Assembly (NCBI GenBank): GCA_025024175.1
Contig: QCXZ01000045.1
Span: 4,466,649-4,530,648 of the forward strand
Direction: 5' to 3'
DNA from: Rhyzopertha dominica
Taxonomy: Eukaryota; Arthropoda; Insecta; Coleoptera; Bostrichidae
DNA length: 64,000 bases
In this document: piece after piece, positions 13,520 to 26,939 of the stretch
How the letters are laid out: each line of letters begins with the position of its first letter
Numbering within the stretch: position 1 is the first letter of the stretch
Notes under the pieces: model-generated
What the model was told of the DNA's origin: nothing
The model's input: the letters and a program-made list of their open reading frames with translations, nothing else
The model's database searches: none
Made by a program: the position numbers and the translations under genes

Positions 13520-13690
13520 TTAGGGCGGCCTGCATAGTCCAGGGAGTAGCATGTCTGCCTCCGGGGTGAGAGGTTACAGGATTGAGTCCCTCCCTGGACA
13601 TTAATACAATTTAATAGCACAATAAAGTACATACCTAACGATGTACTTAATTGACGTGAGCTGGTAGGGTCATTAAATAAAGAAAAGTGC
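13520..13690 (+). mobile_element. tRNA-derived SINE
   Basis: The head from 13523 reads like a tRNA. It has an A-box-like tagtccagggagtagcatg and, about 35 bases on, a B-box-like ggattgagtcc with one mismatch to GWTCRANNC. The body then ends in an A-rich tail (attaaataaagaaaag). It abuts the truncated right inverted repeat of the neighbouring transposon, which may mark its insertion point. Confidence 0.65.
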
Positions 13691-13699
13691 AAAAGTTTG

Positions 13700-14240
13700 G
13701 CACTTGAAAATCGAATACACTAAATTTTATGCCCAAGGTCTAAGAATTAACCACTGCAAAGAACCTATTGAGCTTCACCCTTGCAATGGGTCACAAATGC
13801 TCGATCAAAAATTAATCCAACTTAGTCAGTCGACCTTGTCTTCACTCATATTGATGCTTTCAAAAAAACTTGGCCTTCGAATATTACCTAATGATTCTCT
13901 TAATAAACTAGGCCCTTTTCAATATTTCACTAGGCTTAGACTTAGATAGTGGTTTTCGTCAAATAGAAATGAAAAAACTGCTTTTTCATTAGAATTTTGA
14001 CACTATGAATTCATCCGCATGCAACTTGGCCTTGAAAATGGTCCAGCAACATTTTAAAGGGTGCTGGATAATGTTTTGAGAGAAACCTAGGATTAACAAT
14101 GCCTCGTCTACCTTGAGAACATAACTATTTTTAGCATAAATATCAAGAGCATTTCTTAAACGAGAAGTTGCGTATTTTGTCCAGATAGAATTAACACAAC
14201 TCGGATTTTTGGGCTATTGGAGAAAAATCAGCATAATATT
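13700..14240 (+). pseudogene. Gypsy-type retrotransposon reverse transcriptase relic
   Basis: The frame from 13704 gives LIQLSQSTLSSLILMLSKKLG, resembling the Gypsy RT opening (iqPSqSPwSSPivlVpKK). After frame changes it gives LDLDSGFRQIEM (about 13935-13975), then peptides like HYEFIRM, LGLENGPATF and RVLDNVLRE (about 13995-14090), and then a segment resembling the block that normally carries YLDD. These are the fingers and palm landmarks of Ty3/Gypsy RT in correct order. The catalytic YxDD box is not intact and stops interrupt every frame. No LTRs were identified. Confidence 0.75.
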
Positions 14241-17200
14241 GTGGAAAAATTAAATATCACACCTATTTTTTTCATCCGATTTTAGTTTGTAATTGCAAAT
14301 AGCTCGTCGGGAAACAAAAAGTAGCTTTAACTGATAACGTTATGTTAATTGTTTTTCAGTTCTCAACCTCTCTATTATAAGTTAAATGGCTATCAACAAA
14401 ATTTGTCTGATCGTAATGTTTTCTTTTCTTATCCTGAAAATTACTTTGTTTATTTTATATGGTTTGATAACATATTTTTCGTAAAAATATCGTGTTTTCA
14501 AATAAATAACAAGGGTTCAATAGGTGCTAATACTGGTTTTGCTGTGATGCCTCCAAATTATTGTCTTGTTTTTATCAAGAAATGTTTAATGTTCATCCAC
14601 TACCTACCACATGGATGCGTAGCCAGTAGGTTTATAACTACTAGTAAATATGCCATCGCTACTTTTTTTGTAATACACTCCAAAAATTTATTGCCTTAGG
14701 CCAGATTTGTGGTACTATTGAAAATATTGGTGCTTATTTGATATCCAGCAGATATAACTTAAAAGACTAATTTTGTGTAGGTATATGTATTTTTGCTCGT
14801 TTTGAAAAATACTTAAGTTTATTTATAAAGGAACGGACGTTTTCATCACAAACAGAAGGTTTCAGACAACATGACCAAAGATATAATATATCTACACAAA
14901 CCTTCCACAGAGTGATTCATAATGAATAAGACTCCCATGAACTGAAGATCAGTTGCATAAAAATAAGACGATTTAAGTACACTTATCTGAGTACCTACAT
15001 TGTATCAAAGTTAAGAGTATAAATTTAATTTTACTTAACATATTTATATCGCTTCAAGGTAATTTAATAAAATTTGTCAATCGAGAGTTTTTTGGGCCAC
15101 GTACGATGATCAGGGAAATTTTAAATCGCAAAAAAAATTTTTCTTTCGTCATGTATACAATTTTAGGCTTTCATATGTTCCCCTTATCTTTCTTATATAA
15201 ATTAGGTATACCTTACTGACATCACTAGGTGTATTCAAATTAATTCAGCTAAAATGGAAATAGGCAAACAATAACTATACCTACATTGATACACAAAATT
15301 ACATTTTTCTCTTAAACGGTATCATATTAATAGAGCAAATTTTTATGTAATATATGTAGCGGATAACACTTTTTGTGTAACTGATGCCCAGTTCAAGGAT
15401 TTCTAACTGATCATGGTATTATCGATATTATTTAGTTTACACGTGAGAAACAGTATAAGTTATGCAAAACTTGAATTATTTTAAGGTAAATAGAGAAACA
15501 CGGGCAAACGAATTATTTTGCTGAGTAATCGTCAATTACAAACGTATAATGAGTAACAACTAATTAATCAAATGTTTGAAATATTTTTTTCTTGACTTTG
15601 ATGACTTATTCCTAGAAAGCAACCTTGTTATATTATACGATTTTCTAAGAAGTCGCTACGACCACGAAGTCTTTCGACAACTTCAGCAAAAAATTAACTA
15701 CATCGTCATCCTCCGGCACATACGTGGAAGGGTTTCGCTACCCTCCTCAGCGGCTCAGAATGTCCTTAGTGCCTGTCACTCTAGGATATTATCGAGAACG
15801 TAAAGTTGTGAAATACTGCAACGGCCTTGGGTTACGTATGACTAAGGTCACGAAGAACGGAATCAAATCTCCTGTTTACACCTGCAAACTGACCTTATGT
15901 ACTTAAACAGGTGCGAAACACTTGTTTAGTCTACGGTTAGCCATGGTACTGAATCACGGTCGCTGCTTGATTTTAAAGAGAACATGCGCATGTGATCCCG
16001 TTTCAATTACCTCGGAAACTTACAAAAATATTTCAAAGTGTAATGCAGCGTTATTTGCAGTACTATTTTGCAGGCGTTAGTGTAAATCATGTAATTTTGA
16101 ATGCAGTGAAGCGTACAGTTATATTAGAAATAGCCTTAAACATTATTATGATTTCAAGTAATAGGTGAATTCTATGCTAAAGATTTTTAATGATCTTACA
16201 GCTGTAGAGAATTTTCGAGTCATTAAACTAGAAACACTGCAAAATTCCCATGAATATTTTATTACTGATGGCAGAAGTTATACATAATATTAATAGTTCT
16301 TTTATTTAAACTGCTGTCACAAAATTAATTATCTGTTTATGTGATGTTATGCCTGTCCAATAGTTCCATCAAAAGCTATGCTTTTGTGGTGGTCTACAGC
16401 AATGGACGCTGTAGTCGATATTAATTTCAACTAATAATATCCTAAACCTTATGAGCCAGAAAGGAGTGATTCTGCTGGCAAATATTGTCGATTTTCTAAC
16501 AAAATATATTATTTATCAAGAGCGATCAAAAAACTTAACTTGTTCCTAAAGTGCCAGTAAAAATGAAGAAAATGCAGTTGTTTTGACATAGTTTGTTGAT
16601 CGTCACTGTCTCTCGGTAGCAGCAGATCTCGACGATAGAATAGCTGTCAATTTAAATAACTAAGAAGGCTTAAATATAAGATGGATGTGATGTAAGAATG
16701 TTTTTTGAGGACACTCGATTGGGCAGTGTCACGTCGGGTCGCGAAGTAGAATGTCAATTCTGATTAAACAATTTCTTCTATCCGCAGAAAATGTAGGCTT
16801 ACATTTATTAGTGAGCAAGTTAGAACACCTAAAAAGAAGCATTAATGATATGTCGGCTTTGAAAAGATTTGAATGCCCTCATTGTCCCAAAAGACGGTGA
16901 CCGATACTTTACCGACTGATGAATGCAGATTTGATTTTTTATTCTGACGTAAATGGTGTTTCAGTGATTAACAAATCTATCACCTGCTTTTACCTCATAG
17001 TCAGAAATCTAAGGACACATCTGCCACACACTTTGCTGCAATAAATTTAAAAAAACTCCATTTAGAAGTGCATCAATGTATCCAAATTAGAGTATGATTA
17101 GACACGCTATAAGTTCGCTGCATGCACTATTATTCTTTATTATTGTGGGGTCAACAAATTGTAGGTACTGCTCGCACGTGTACATACATCTATGACAATT

Positions 17201-17764
17201 GCATTAATGACGCAATAAATTTTGATTACGAATAATTGCAATATTATGCAGTTTATGAGACGTGGTATTGTTGATGAATGTAAACCGGTATCTGTCAGTT
17301 TTATAAACAAATTGTATTTAAATATATCAATCACGTATGCGTTAAATAGACGAAGCATGTGTAATCATTGCAGATGAAACATACACTCTAATACTCCGCA
17401 TGTGAAAACTACGTTATTAATAATGTAATAATATTTTTGTATAGAAATTTGCTTCTCAATAGTAGATACGAGACTCCAAATATAAAAGAAAGCGAACTGG
17501 TCAAGTTTTTTGCCAATAAACGGCAAAGTGTTGCCCGCAATTATTATTCTTGCATAAAAAAGAACTATCGGACAGTTGACAAAAATACCCTCTTAGTAAA
17601 TTCCTTAAATCAAAAGTGAGTTCAAATATTTTCTGATCAAAGGCTTCTACTTCAAAATCTGCCCTAGTGAAACGCAGCGATTTACCAAAATTATATCAGC
17701 CATATTATATTATTAAAATGGATCTTGTGGGCTTTTGGTACCGACCGCGTCTTTGACAGTCTTG
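14241..17764. other. unassigned AT-rich stretch
   Basis: It contains a 116-codon plus frame (14349-14699) and two overlapping short frames (15576-15906). None has a recognisable domain or credible exon borders. Confidence 0.4.
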
Positions 17765-17768
17765 TAGG

Positions 17769-17801
17769 AGACGTTTCACCCACTGATGTAAGCACCTTCA
17801 G
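17769..17801 (-). other. hammerhead-like core, Penelope-type terminal motif
   Basis: On the minus strand a CTGAAG box is followed by an imperfect hairpin and then CAGTGGGTGAAACGTC. This resembles the CUGAnGA - stem II - GAAAC arrangement of hammerhead ribozymes that occur at Penelope-like retroelement termini. The sequence CAGTGGGTGAAACGTC recurs exactly at 34131-34150 (minus). The CUGAUGA box is imperfect here, so catalytic activity is doubtful. Confidence 0.35.
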
Positions 17802-19594
17802 GATACTATACTACGCCACTAATAATGAATTATGAAAAGCTAATGAGAGATTTAGGCGTATGAGTGTTTAGAGTGGAAGAGTAACTTTAAACATATTATG
17901 TATAGTTTATTGGAAATTTTTAAGTAATAATAAAACACTTGTTTGTGATCCTGCTTCCATATTATGTATTTTTAGCAAAGCCAAATGCCAGCATGAGGGT
18001 TAACAAGTATGACTAAATTAAAACAGTAAAAATGGTGAAACGTATCGTAAGTATGGGTGCAGTTTTGTGCGGTGTGGGAAAAGAAATTGTTTATTACATT
18101 TTTGACTTTACTACGGAGATAAGCGGGATATTTAAGGGCTTGAGATCCGTATTAGCAGATGGTTTGAATTGCGTTGATGTAAACAGTCTCTAAGGGGTTC
18201 TTCATTTTTGAGGGTGGTTATATTTGCTATGCTAAAAATAAAAAAAATGGGAAGTAGGATCACAAACAAGTGTTCTATTAATATGTAAACATAGGGATCT
18301 AGTGCATCTATTCAATCTTTGTTATCATCCACATATTTATTCTCTAGAGGTAAGTACTGTAAACAAGTATCCGACATTGTTGTAAGTTCTCAATTGCTAA
18401 CTCATTTATGAAAGTTTTCGAAGCTGCAACTGCAGCCCTTTTCAATTATGTTCGTTGCGTTGTATTGATGACAGATATACTATATCTTTGTAAATATCTT
18501 AAACTGAAGTCATCCTATTATTAATGTGCTGTGGAAATAGAATCCTCCGATAACTGTTTTTTCATCGATCCTTCGTGCGTTTTGTTTATAAAAACTCCAT
18601 CCACTTCAATGCACCTCAATCCTCACCGATAGTCAGTTTCTCAGTTCTTTAGTTTATTTCTTCAGTTCTTCTAAAGATGCGGAACTATAAAATCTTACAA
18701 AGAGAAACAGAAAGCCTCTTTCTTTTCACTAACCCATACCTTCCAAGAACAAATAAATGAAGTAATTTCCCTAGCGTTCTCATCGTATACTACGAATGAT
18801 ACCGTTGTATTTGTAGGATACTCCAAAACAGAAACAATCTCACAAATCACTATTTTCTTGTTTATTTGTTCTCTACACTTTTTTGGCACCTAGGTGGAAA
18901 AATCACGTATCCAAACACGAACCAAGTATAAAAATTTTTACATTCAGTGAATCTACCCTGGCAAAACACTATCTAGAAGCAGGTCTTCAAATACCATTAC
19001 CCGACATTTTCGCTAAAACGAGTCATCTAATCAGACAATTCTCAACTCCAAAAATACGCAATGTTTTTCTGGATGTAGACATCCTAGTCCAGTCTTTTGA
19101 AAAAGTTGAGGAACGGGTTTGAAACAGGAGGTCAAGTACAAAATTAACAAAATTAACCGAACAAGAAAATAAATATGTATGTAGTATCTATGAGGGTCAT
19201 GCACATTGACAGCTGGAAGTGCCAAAATTTGATTCAGGGGTATTATTCGACGCGATTTCGATATTAAATGCTGATCTGTGATGGATGGACTCCGCTGTCA
19301 ACACCCGTTTCGGCCAATTTTCTATCATAAATATTATACATATAAACCAAGTTAGGAAGTATACAACACTGTGCAGCATAGGAAAAAAAAACACCACGTC
19401 GTAAAATAATTCCAAATTGAAAAGCGGACTTCTCAAGAAATGTAAGGTTCATTTTATCCGAAACTTCTTTATAACCGGCTTCGTTATTTGCGAAAAATCT
19501 AACACAGGTTTGATGACCTTTGCTTCGTACTTTTCAGATTGGTTCGCTATAAACGAAAGTTCGCTAAACGCAGGTTCGTTATAAGTAGAGATCA
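17802..19594. other. unassigned stretch, possibly decayed repeat
   Basis: The plus frame at 18883-19122 (79 codons) and the minus frames at 18695-18889 and 19031-19225 have no recognisable domain. The 19440-19590 part contains tandem-like Ttcgttat/taacgaa motifs and may belong to the MITE flank. Confidence 0.35.
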
Positions 19595-19596
19595 TT

Positions 19597-19977
19597 ATAT
19601 ATAAGGAAGAATTTAGATGGCAATGCCATCTGTCAGCATTACACTGACATGATGACAAAGCCATCTAGCTACCATTATGGGATCTACTTCCTAAAGGAAG
19701 TGACCTATAGCCTGACAAATTGGCATGCACCTGCATACTTTAATTTGACGGCAGACCCCACGGCACTTTTTTTCCTTTAGGAAGTAGGTTCCATAAAGGC
19801 AGCTAGAAGTGCCATGCGGCCTGCTGTCAAATTGAAGTATGCAGGTGCATGCCAATTTGTCAGGCTACAGGTCACTTCCTTTAGGAAGTAGATCCCATAA
19901 AGGCAGCTAGGTGGCTTTGTAATCATGTCAGTGTAATGCTGACAGATGGCATTGCCATCTAAATTCTTCTTATATCA
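19597..19977. mobile_element. palindromic foldback MITE
   Basis: Two arms of about 180 bp fold on each other almost without a loop. The left arm starts aggaagaatttagatggcaa and the right arm ends with its complement, ttgccatctaaattcttctt. The arms share large blocks such as gcatgcacctgcata, ttcctaaaggaag and atgtcagtgtaatgctgac. A small nested palindrome (agatggcaatgccatct) sits at each tip. There is no coding sequence. The near-symmetry is a hallmark of foldback MITEs. Confidence 0.9.
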
Positions 19978-20013
19978 TACCAAGCCTTTGGTATTATAGG
20001 TAAAACCAGTTCC

Positions 20014-20103
20014 GTGCCGTGCTGTCTGCACTAGACCTAAACTGCCATAATGATAGCGAAATACATCTATCTGCAGTTGGTTACGGTGTAGACAGCACAG
20101 CAT
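20014..20103. repeat. short inverted repeat with gtgctgtctgcac arms
   Basis: The left arm gccgtgctgtctgcac and the right arm gtgtagacagcacagc pair across about 60 bases. This could be a very small MITE or a hairpin remnant. No target duplication is seen. Confidence 0.5.
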
Positions 20104-23100
20104 AGACATGCATTTTAATCACTATATATGTTTTTATAGAACATACAAAGGCTCAAAAGAATGAAAAAAATATAGGGGTTGTCATTTAAAAAACAACAAT
20201 TGAATACTGCCATCATTTGTCCACTTCTAATAGAACGCCTCTGTCTACAAAGAATTCTTGTCACACCTGTATCGTTTATACTTATGCTTTTTGTCCATTT
20301 TGTTTGTGAGTAATAGCTTCTAAGCCAAAAAGTTTTGAATTTAAGGATCTAGTCATGTCATGGGCTTTATTATCTAACAGGCTTAGTAATGTAAAGCTAC
20401 TACATTTTGAAACCGATCGTTGTTTTCACTCGTTAGTAAACCTAAAATTTTGGAATGCAAAAACATCAGCAATTTTAACTGCTTTTACAAGCTGAAACAA
20501 AATTATAATTTTGTTATTGGGAGACTTATGAACATACGAAAATTACCCTCAGATGGCTTTAAACAAAATAGTTTCTTATATGCAGAAATCCTAAACCACG
20601 GTAGGGGTCAAATTCACAGAACCTGATTTAACGATAGATGAATGAGAACACCATTCATACGCTAAACCGGAAAATAGTAGACTTATATGGTAGCGTAACT
20701 GAAAAAGAATACTCTATTAAGTGATGACAGCTGTGATTATAGATTTTCTCCAATCAAGCCTGAATTCAATTATTGTAAATGATCTAGCGCCGGTTCCTTC
20801 AACGTCTTGCTATGTCAAGGCCAAACTAATGCATTATCGGCAGTGTATTTCCAATTTACTTTAAAAATCTCTGGATTATGCAAGACATAACTAAATGCAA
20901 TCAGACCACTCTAGACACATTAATTGGATAATAGCGTCGTCCTCAGATGCACTAGAGTTTGATTCATTCATTATATTAAACTGTTTTGGCGTTCTGAATG
21001 CGTTTCACTTTCGATGACATTGAATTGCATTCGGCATCCTGGTTTAAACTGGCTTGAGCACGACTATTGTCTAGGAAGTATAATTATTAAATTTCTGACA
21101 GTTGTCCTCTTCACTGTCTAAACAAAACGTGACTAAGTTAAGATACTGTATTCGTCAATGCAAACTAAATATGTTCTAAATAATTTACACATAATTCTCC
21201 CAATTTTACCTGCAAAAGTGATGTACGATATTAAGATAAAAAATCTGTTTAATATTAACTCAATCTGCAACATCAGTAAACGTTATTTGTTTGCACATAT
21301 AAACACTTAGGCACTTCAAACTTCTAAATTTTATGACTTTACTATGTACTTAGTATAAATCAAGGTCAAGTAGCAAGCATATCTCTTAGGAGGGTCTCTC
21401 ATAAAAGTAGTCACCGAAAACAACTTGCTTTGCAATAATATTAAATTCCATGCGTATCACAAAAACAGGAATGTGACAAATAAACGTCTGGAGGACAATA
21501 ACACAAAAATAACGTTAAACTTTGATAAATTTTTGAAGTCGAATACTACCCTACCATTCTCTTAGTAAAATGGTGACTTATACTTATTTATCGTTTTTTT
21601 ATTTAATGCAAACACTATTTTCTTATTACTTTTTAAGAAAAGTATCACCTTATTAATGCTCATATATTCCCTGAAAATTAAAAATAACACATGCTTTTCA
21701 GTTCGTTTTATCAATAAAGCGTGTCATTCAGTTTCACCCTATTACAGTCTTTTGTATCTATCTAGTACACATTTAGTCATGTATTTATATTGTTTAAAAC
21801 TAATGGTTATATTCTTTCGGAAAACTTGCACATAGCAGTTTCATTCAATTTAAAATATTTTATAATTTATAGCGTTTCCGGTTATACAGGAAGTATACGT
21901 CAACGTCGCACCATGTATATTGACATTTTTGCATTCTCGTTTTGAAGATATTTGGAGATGTCTTTAGTTGTAACAATATGTTATATATGAACACGGAGCT
22001 TTTCCATATTACCTAAGTAGCTGTTAAATAAAATTCGTTTCAAATATACCGGACATCGGACATCGTGTAATGTCACTTTATATTTACTATAACGGTGGTA
22101 TATTCGTTTTGACATTAACCGTCGTTTTATGAAAACTTGACATTTGGAGTACTTAAGGCAATCGCGAATATCTTTTAAGTTAAAAAAGGCACACGTTACG
22201 ATTTTTAGAGTTTAATAGTAGAAAATATGCTATTTTACCACTAAATTATTTTCTCTTCATCCATATAATATACAATTTGCAATCTAGAGGAAAGGATAAA
22301 TTGATCTTTTTAAACAGAACGGTAAATATATCCTGGTTAGATTCAGAATTAAACTCCCTTTGATGTGACATCGCTTGTCGCTATACGTTATTATGGTTTT
22401 CGAGAAATTTGCAAAAAAATACAATAAATACATTTATCTGCTTTGGCTCGTCAGACTGAGCCTACCACCGGGTTTCGTCTTTTTAGGATTCATCAGGCAG
22501 ACACACTAACTGGCCCGTCAGAAAATACCACAATCCCGCGGTCTTCCCAACAATACTGTTCTAACTGCCCATTATCGGAACAACTACTATTCCCCGGCTT
22601 AATTTTAATTAATTATTCACATATATTAATGTTTTTTTGTTTATTTTGAGATACTTAGTTACGTGTTCGTTATGTCACGGTATTTTGATAACCAAATAAG
22701 TTAAAAGCAGTTATGAATATCAAACAACGCAATGGTGTTTGCAAATATTAAAAAATAATATTATTGTGAGGTGAGCGTACCTAGCGCCCTCTATCTCCGA
22801 TATAAAAAACAAGTTTATATTCTTATTTTCCAATACTAAAAACAACGTTTTAAATTTTAAGAGAAATTCATTGAAAGGTGTAGGAGTTATAATTAAAAAA
22901 CGAAACCAAAAATGTATCTTTAAAATCTCATAAATAAAACGATGCTAAAGAAAAGAAACTACTGATGCTCTGTGGCCATTCTTTGCAATATACCCTACCT
23001 AATTTTAGACAAAATATTACGTTCTGCTTACACAAATGAAGATTTCTTGAAAATAATCACCCAAGGTGAGTGTGTCAAGATCTTGAATAATAGTTTTAAC

Positions 23101-25269
23101 TACTAATACGCCAATTTTGGATCGTTTTTGACAAAAATCACCACAAAAAAACTTAACGATGTAAATGCAAAAATAACAGTTGTTCATATTTAAATGCATA
23201 AAAAAATACTTATCTGCAAGAAGCGGAAATATATAGGTGAATCTAAAAGAAGCATATACAGAGTTATGTAAAAAAAAAACAAATGGCACGCCTCCAACAG
23301 TTAAGAGAAGTTTGAGATAATGACAGACTTGCAACTTGATCTTGATAGGAAAAGATACATTTTTATATTAAAAAAACCGTTACCGGTGCAATCTGGCAGA
23401 CTATAACGTATCGTACTTAATTTAGCTAAAAGGCTACAACTTTAAAAAAATCAATAATCTGGAATAAAGAAGTATCTTACTAATTAGCTTTATGCTTGGA
23501 AAGAAGTTCAAGTTTTTTTCACAAATAATATGCAGGATTTGAAGCCGGTTTTAAATAAAAAACTAGTGCTACAGTTCAAAGATCTGGAAAACTAGACGCA
23601 AAAACAAACCTCGTCGAATAACGTGATTGCAGTCAAAGTGCAATATCAGTATATTATTATGTTACACACCTCCATATTAAGCGTAAGTGAAAGGTCAATA
23701 CACTTGTACGCACCAGTCTAGACAGACATTTTAAAAAAGCACGTACTACGTAATTTATTAGTAATAAACGATTAGAAAAAATATCTACATGAAAAAGTTG
23801 TCTAGTAGTCTGGCAAGATACGGAAGCTGACTAGTTGACCACTTGACCAGTCCGGTATCACGGCGAGCGATATTGCCAGATTTATCAAAGAATGGCTACC
23901 AAGAAGATTCAACGACCTACGTAGTTATAAAAATAAAAAATCATCCAGTCAGTTTATATATTTACAAAGGACAGATTTATATCGACCATAAGTAGAAAAA
24001 GGGATTAAATATTCAATCTTATAAGAGTGCAAGCAACATCTTCATTTGGTTATTTACCAACACTGTTTTCTCTATCTTGTAGCAGCAAAAATTGAATGTC
24101 ATAATTTTGCTTAGAATTTTTAAAGATCTTCCAGCTTAGTCGTTTGTTCTCAAAATAAAGCCAAAAGGCAGGTTTATAGTCCTCCATTTCGCTTTTAGTA
24201 AATTTTTTTATTACACCAAGAATCGTGCGAATAATTATAGTTTCACATACTGCAGGGGCGGATCCAGAGTAGGATTTTGGGGGGGAACTACATAATTTTG
24301 TACTTTATTTAAGAAATGTGTAAATGTAAACCATAGATTTATTTTTGATACATATTTCAACATGTATTTCATAGTATCAAATCTACCACTATCTCTTTTG
24401 TTGAGAACGCGCCCCCGCGGAAATACGCTTATTTTCAAATGAATCCTTATAGGGTAAATGAAATTGATTAGCAACTCAAAGTCTTTTTCTTCACAGAGCG
24501 TCATTTATGATGGAAATGCGGTAACTTATATATTAAAACATTATCGATAATTAATAAATGATCCTACGCGCAATTCTTTTTTAACATCATTGCAATCCGT
24601 ATCTAGAAGTCTAGTCTATGTTTGTTCTATTTTTTAATGATAATTTTACCGTGTCAGCTCATATCATAGAAATAAGTAACTAATTCCAGTTGGAGCAATG
24701 TTTATTAGATATAGAAAAATACGAAATAAATATATAAAAAAATGTATAACTATTAATTCTTTCTGACACTTCTTTTAAATCGCTGGTATCGACTTTTACA
24801 CCAAGCATTCCTGATGTATGATTTAGTGAAATACTATGATGGGATGTCCAACATGATCTTGAAATAAGGTGACGCTGGACCAGTTCTATTTAGCACTCCA
24901 TCCATATTAATTGAACCATTTTTTTCAATTGACATGCCAATTCATAAACAACAGTTTGCCAAATATTTGTACCTCGTATTCTTTCGGGTACATTCGTCAA
25001 TTTTAAAAACTCTTCGGGCATTTCGTAAAAATCCTTTATCAGAAAATTGTTTCGAGTGCTTAACTATTAAAAAAGAAACATAGGTAACTGAAATATTTTC
25101 ATGTTTTACGTTTTTATAGTTCAGTTTTAGTGTTTAGTACTTTTTATTGCATATGAGGAGTAAATCTTAAAATTTTTCTGTTTGAGTATTCTTTCAATTT
25201 CCCTTCTCGGTAGCATACCTATGATCGAATATAACCTATAATTTTTAAATAAAACGCATAAATTCAGTT
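20104..25269. other. unassigned AT-rich stretch
   Basis: I recognise no gene. Frames such as 23017-23334 (minus, 105 codons) and 24235-24504 (minus) lack domains. The segment around 21865-22050 (ccggttataca, then acatttttgcattctcgttttgaa) resembles the terminal part of the foldback element at 55716-57203, so a decayed relative may lie here. Confidence 0.4.
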
Positions 25270-25690
25270 TATTCTTCAGTATTTATTTTGTCCCCTTCAA
25301 AATAGTCCCCGTCAGATGCAATACACATATGCCAAGGTTTTTTCAGTCCTTATAACACTTTTCATACGCCTTTTCTGGTATCGCCTTCAGCTCCCTCTNC
25401 GAATTCTCTTTTATGGCTTCAATCGTTTCAAAATGCTTTCCGCGAAGTGTTAATTTGAGTTTTGGGAAGAGGAAAAAGTCACATGGTGCCATATCTGGTG
25501 AATACGGAGCTTGCGAAATGACATGTATGTTGTTTTTTGATCAAGTAATCGGGTGAGCCGTGCTAATCGGTGCATTATCGTGATGCGAAAACCATGTTTT
25601 ATTTGTCCACAATGAGGTTGTTGCCCTTGACAGTAAATCGTTATTAAACACATGTGCGACTTTGCTTGGACCTAATCAAGTTAGAAGCTG
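25270..25690 (-). pseudogene. mariner transposase C-terminal half
   Basis: Minus strand, from about 25655 down. It runs through FSHHDNAP (second catalytic Asp of the DD34D triad), SQAPYSPDMAPCDFFLFPKLK (third Asp intact in SPDxxPxDFF), LRGKHFETIEAIKE and IPEKAYEKC, and ends WHMCIASDGDYFEGDKIN, a typical mariner C-terminus. It has one internal stop, small frame changes and an ambiguous base at about 25399. It continues the protein whose middle lies at 26560-26932 on the same strand, with about 0.87 kb of unrelated DNA between. Confidence 0.85.
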
Positions 25691-26555
25691 GCAATAGAAA
25701 AAATCTTTTTAATGTTTTTGTATCTTATTTTTACCTTTAAAGGTTTAGCACCAAATTCAAATATTTCGTTCCTGGAGATGCACTCCGCTGGTGCGCCGGA
25801 TGCCCTGTCGCATGCTTGACACCTTTGTCGCTGTTGAACACGCGTATGTTCTGTGGTTCTGTGCCTTTGTACCCTTGTTTACGTTTTGGTTTGAGAACGG
25901 ACGACGCGTTAAAGTTTTGTTTTTATTTACTTAGTACGTTGTTGTTCAAACGTAGACTGTGCAAGATTATGTGAAGGGATCTTCGGACAATTTACCAAAA
26001 ATTGACACACATAATTGACTAATTTTACATGAATGGAAACTCGTGTGGCCAGATCGTTCGATTTTACGCAAATTAGGCGATTTTGCTATTTAAAGGTTGC
26101 GACTTGAATAAAATGATGTAATGGCAGCTATACACGCTGTAACTCAGGTTTAAACAAGTTTACCTACTTAATAAATAGTTGTTCCAGTTTTTATATCACT
26201 TGAAATATGAACTTATCCTTCGGCTGCCGTAAAATGAGTTCTGTTTGCGATATATCCGCTGCAAGTTATAATTTTAATTTAATATAGTTTTCGCGTGTAG
26301 GTTTTTAAAATTCATAATTGCGATTGCGAGTTTGGAATAAAATGGCAAGGCTGCTGCGACTTCGATTTCATAAACATCATCTCGGCCGACAGGAATGCCA
26401 GGATCAGAAAATGGCGTGGCAACATCACACAGTTACACCGCACTAAGCGCGCCAGGGAACGCTGACGTCAGAGATTCAAACTTTAAACATAAACAATCTT
26501 TTAAAATAAAAATAACAGAGGTCTATATTTTTTCATGTAGATTCATATTCTGCAA
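25691..26555. other. unidentified insert separating two halves of one mariner gene
   Basis: This DNA interrupts the minus-strand mariner reading between the RPE and HHDNAP blocks. It has a mixed composition, with GC-rich patches at about 25780-25870 and 26340-26470. I found no inverted repeats or coding domain. It could be a later insertion or the product of a rearrangement. Confidence 0.5.
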
Positions 26556-26935
26556 TAAAAAAAATGGGGGCAATAGGCCCATTCAGGCCGTAATAGACGA
26601 ATTTTCTCTCTCAAATTCCGTGAAACTTGCACATACCATGTAGCATTAGCTATTTGACCAGTCGGAAGAAATTCTGAATGCACAACACCTTGATAATCGA
26701 AGAATGGTTTCGGCTCATCTTTTGCACGCCATTCCGATAATTGTGTGGTTTCGACGTCATTTTCATAGACCCACGTCTCAGCACCAGTTATGATGTGTAG
26801 CATGTTGATACAACTCATAGCAAGCATTTCTTTAGCGACAGATTTGCGTTGCTCTTTTTGGTAAAATTCAGCACTCGTCGAACAAGTCGCGCCGAGACAC
26901 GTCTTATGTTTAAAATATCGTGTAAAACACAAAAT
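26556..26935 (-). pseudogene. mariner transposase middle part, first catalytic Asp replaced
   Basis: The minus frame contains EFYQKEQRKSVAKEML, ITGAETWVYENDVETTQLSEW, DEPKP, FFDYQGVVHSEFLPTGQ and NLREKIRLLRPEW. These are the mariner blocks around the first catalytic residue. The usual TGDETW reads TGAETW here, so the first Asp of the triad is Ala. The roughly 15 residues normally found between EPKP and FFDYxGVVH are deleted. This protein cannot be active. Its C-terminal half is at 25270-25690. Confidence 0.85.
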
Positions 26936-26939
26936 TTAA

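Noticed and set aside
14349..14699. 116-codon plus frame
   Set aside because: Phe/Tyr/Asn/Ile-rich composition from AT-rich DNA, no domain and no splice context.
19597..19977. CRISPR-like or tandem array because of repeated blocks
   Set aside because: The repeats are inverted in mirror order, not direct and evenly spaced. It is a palindromic MITE in eukaryotic DNA.
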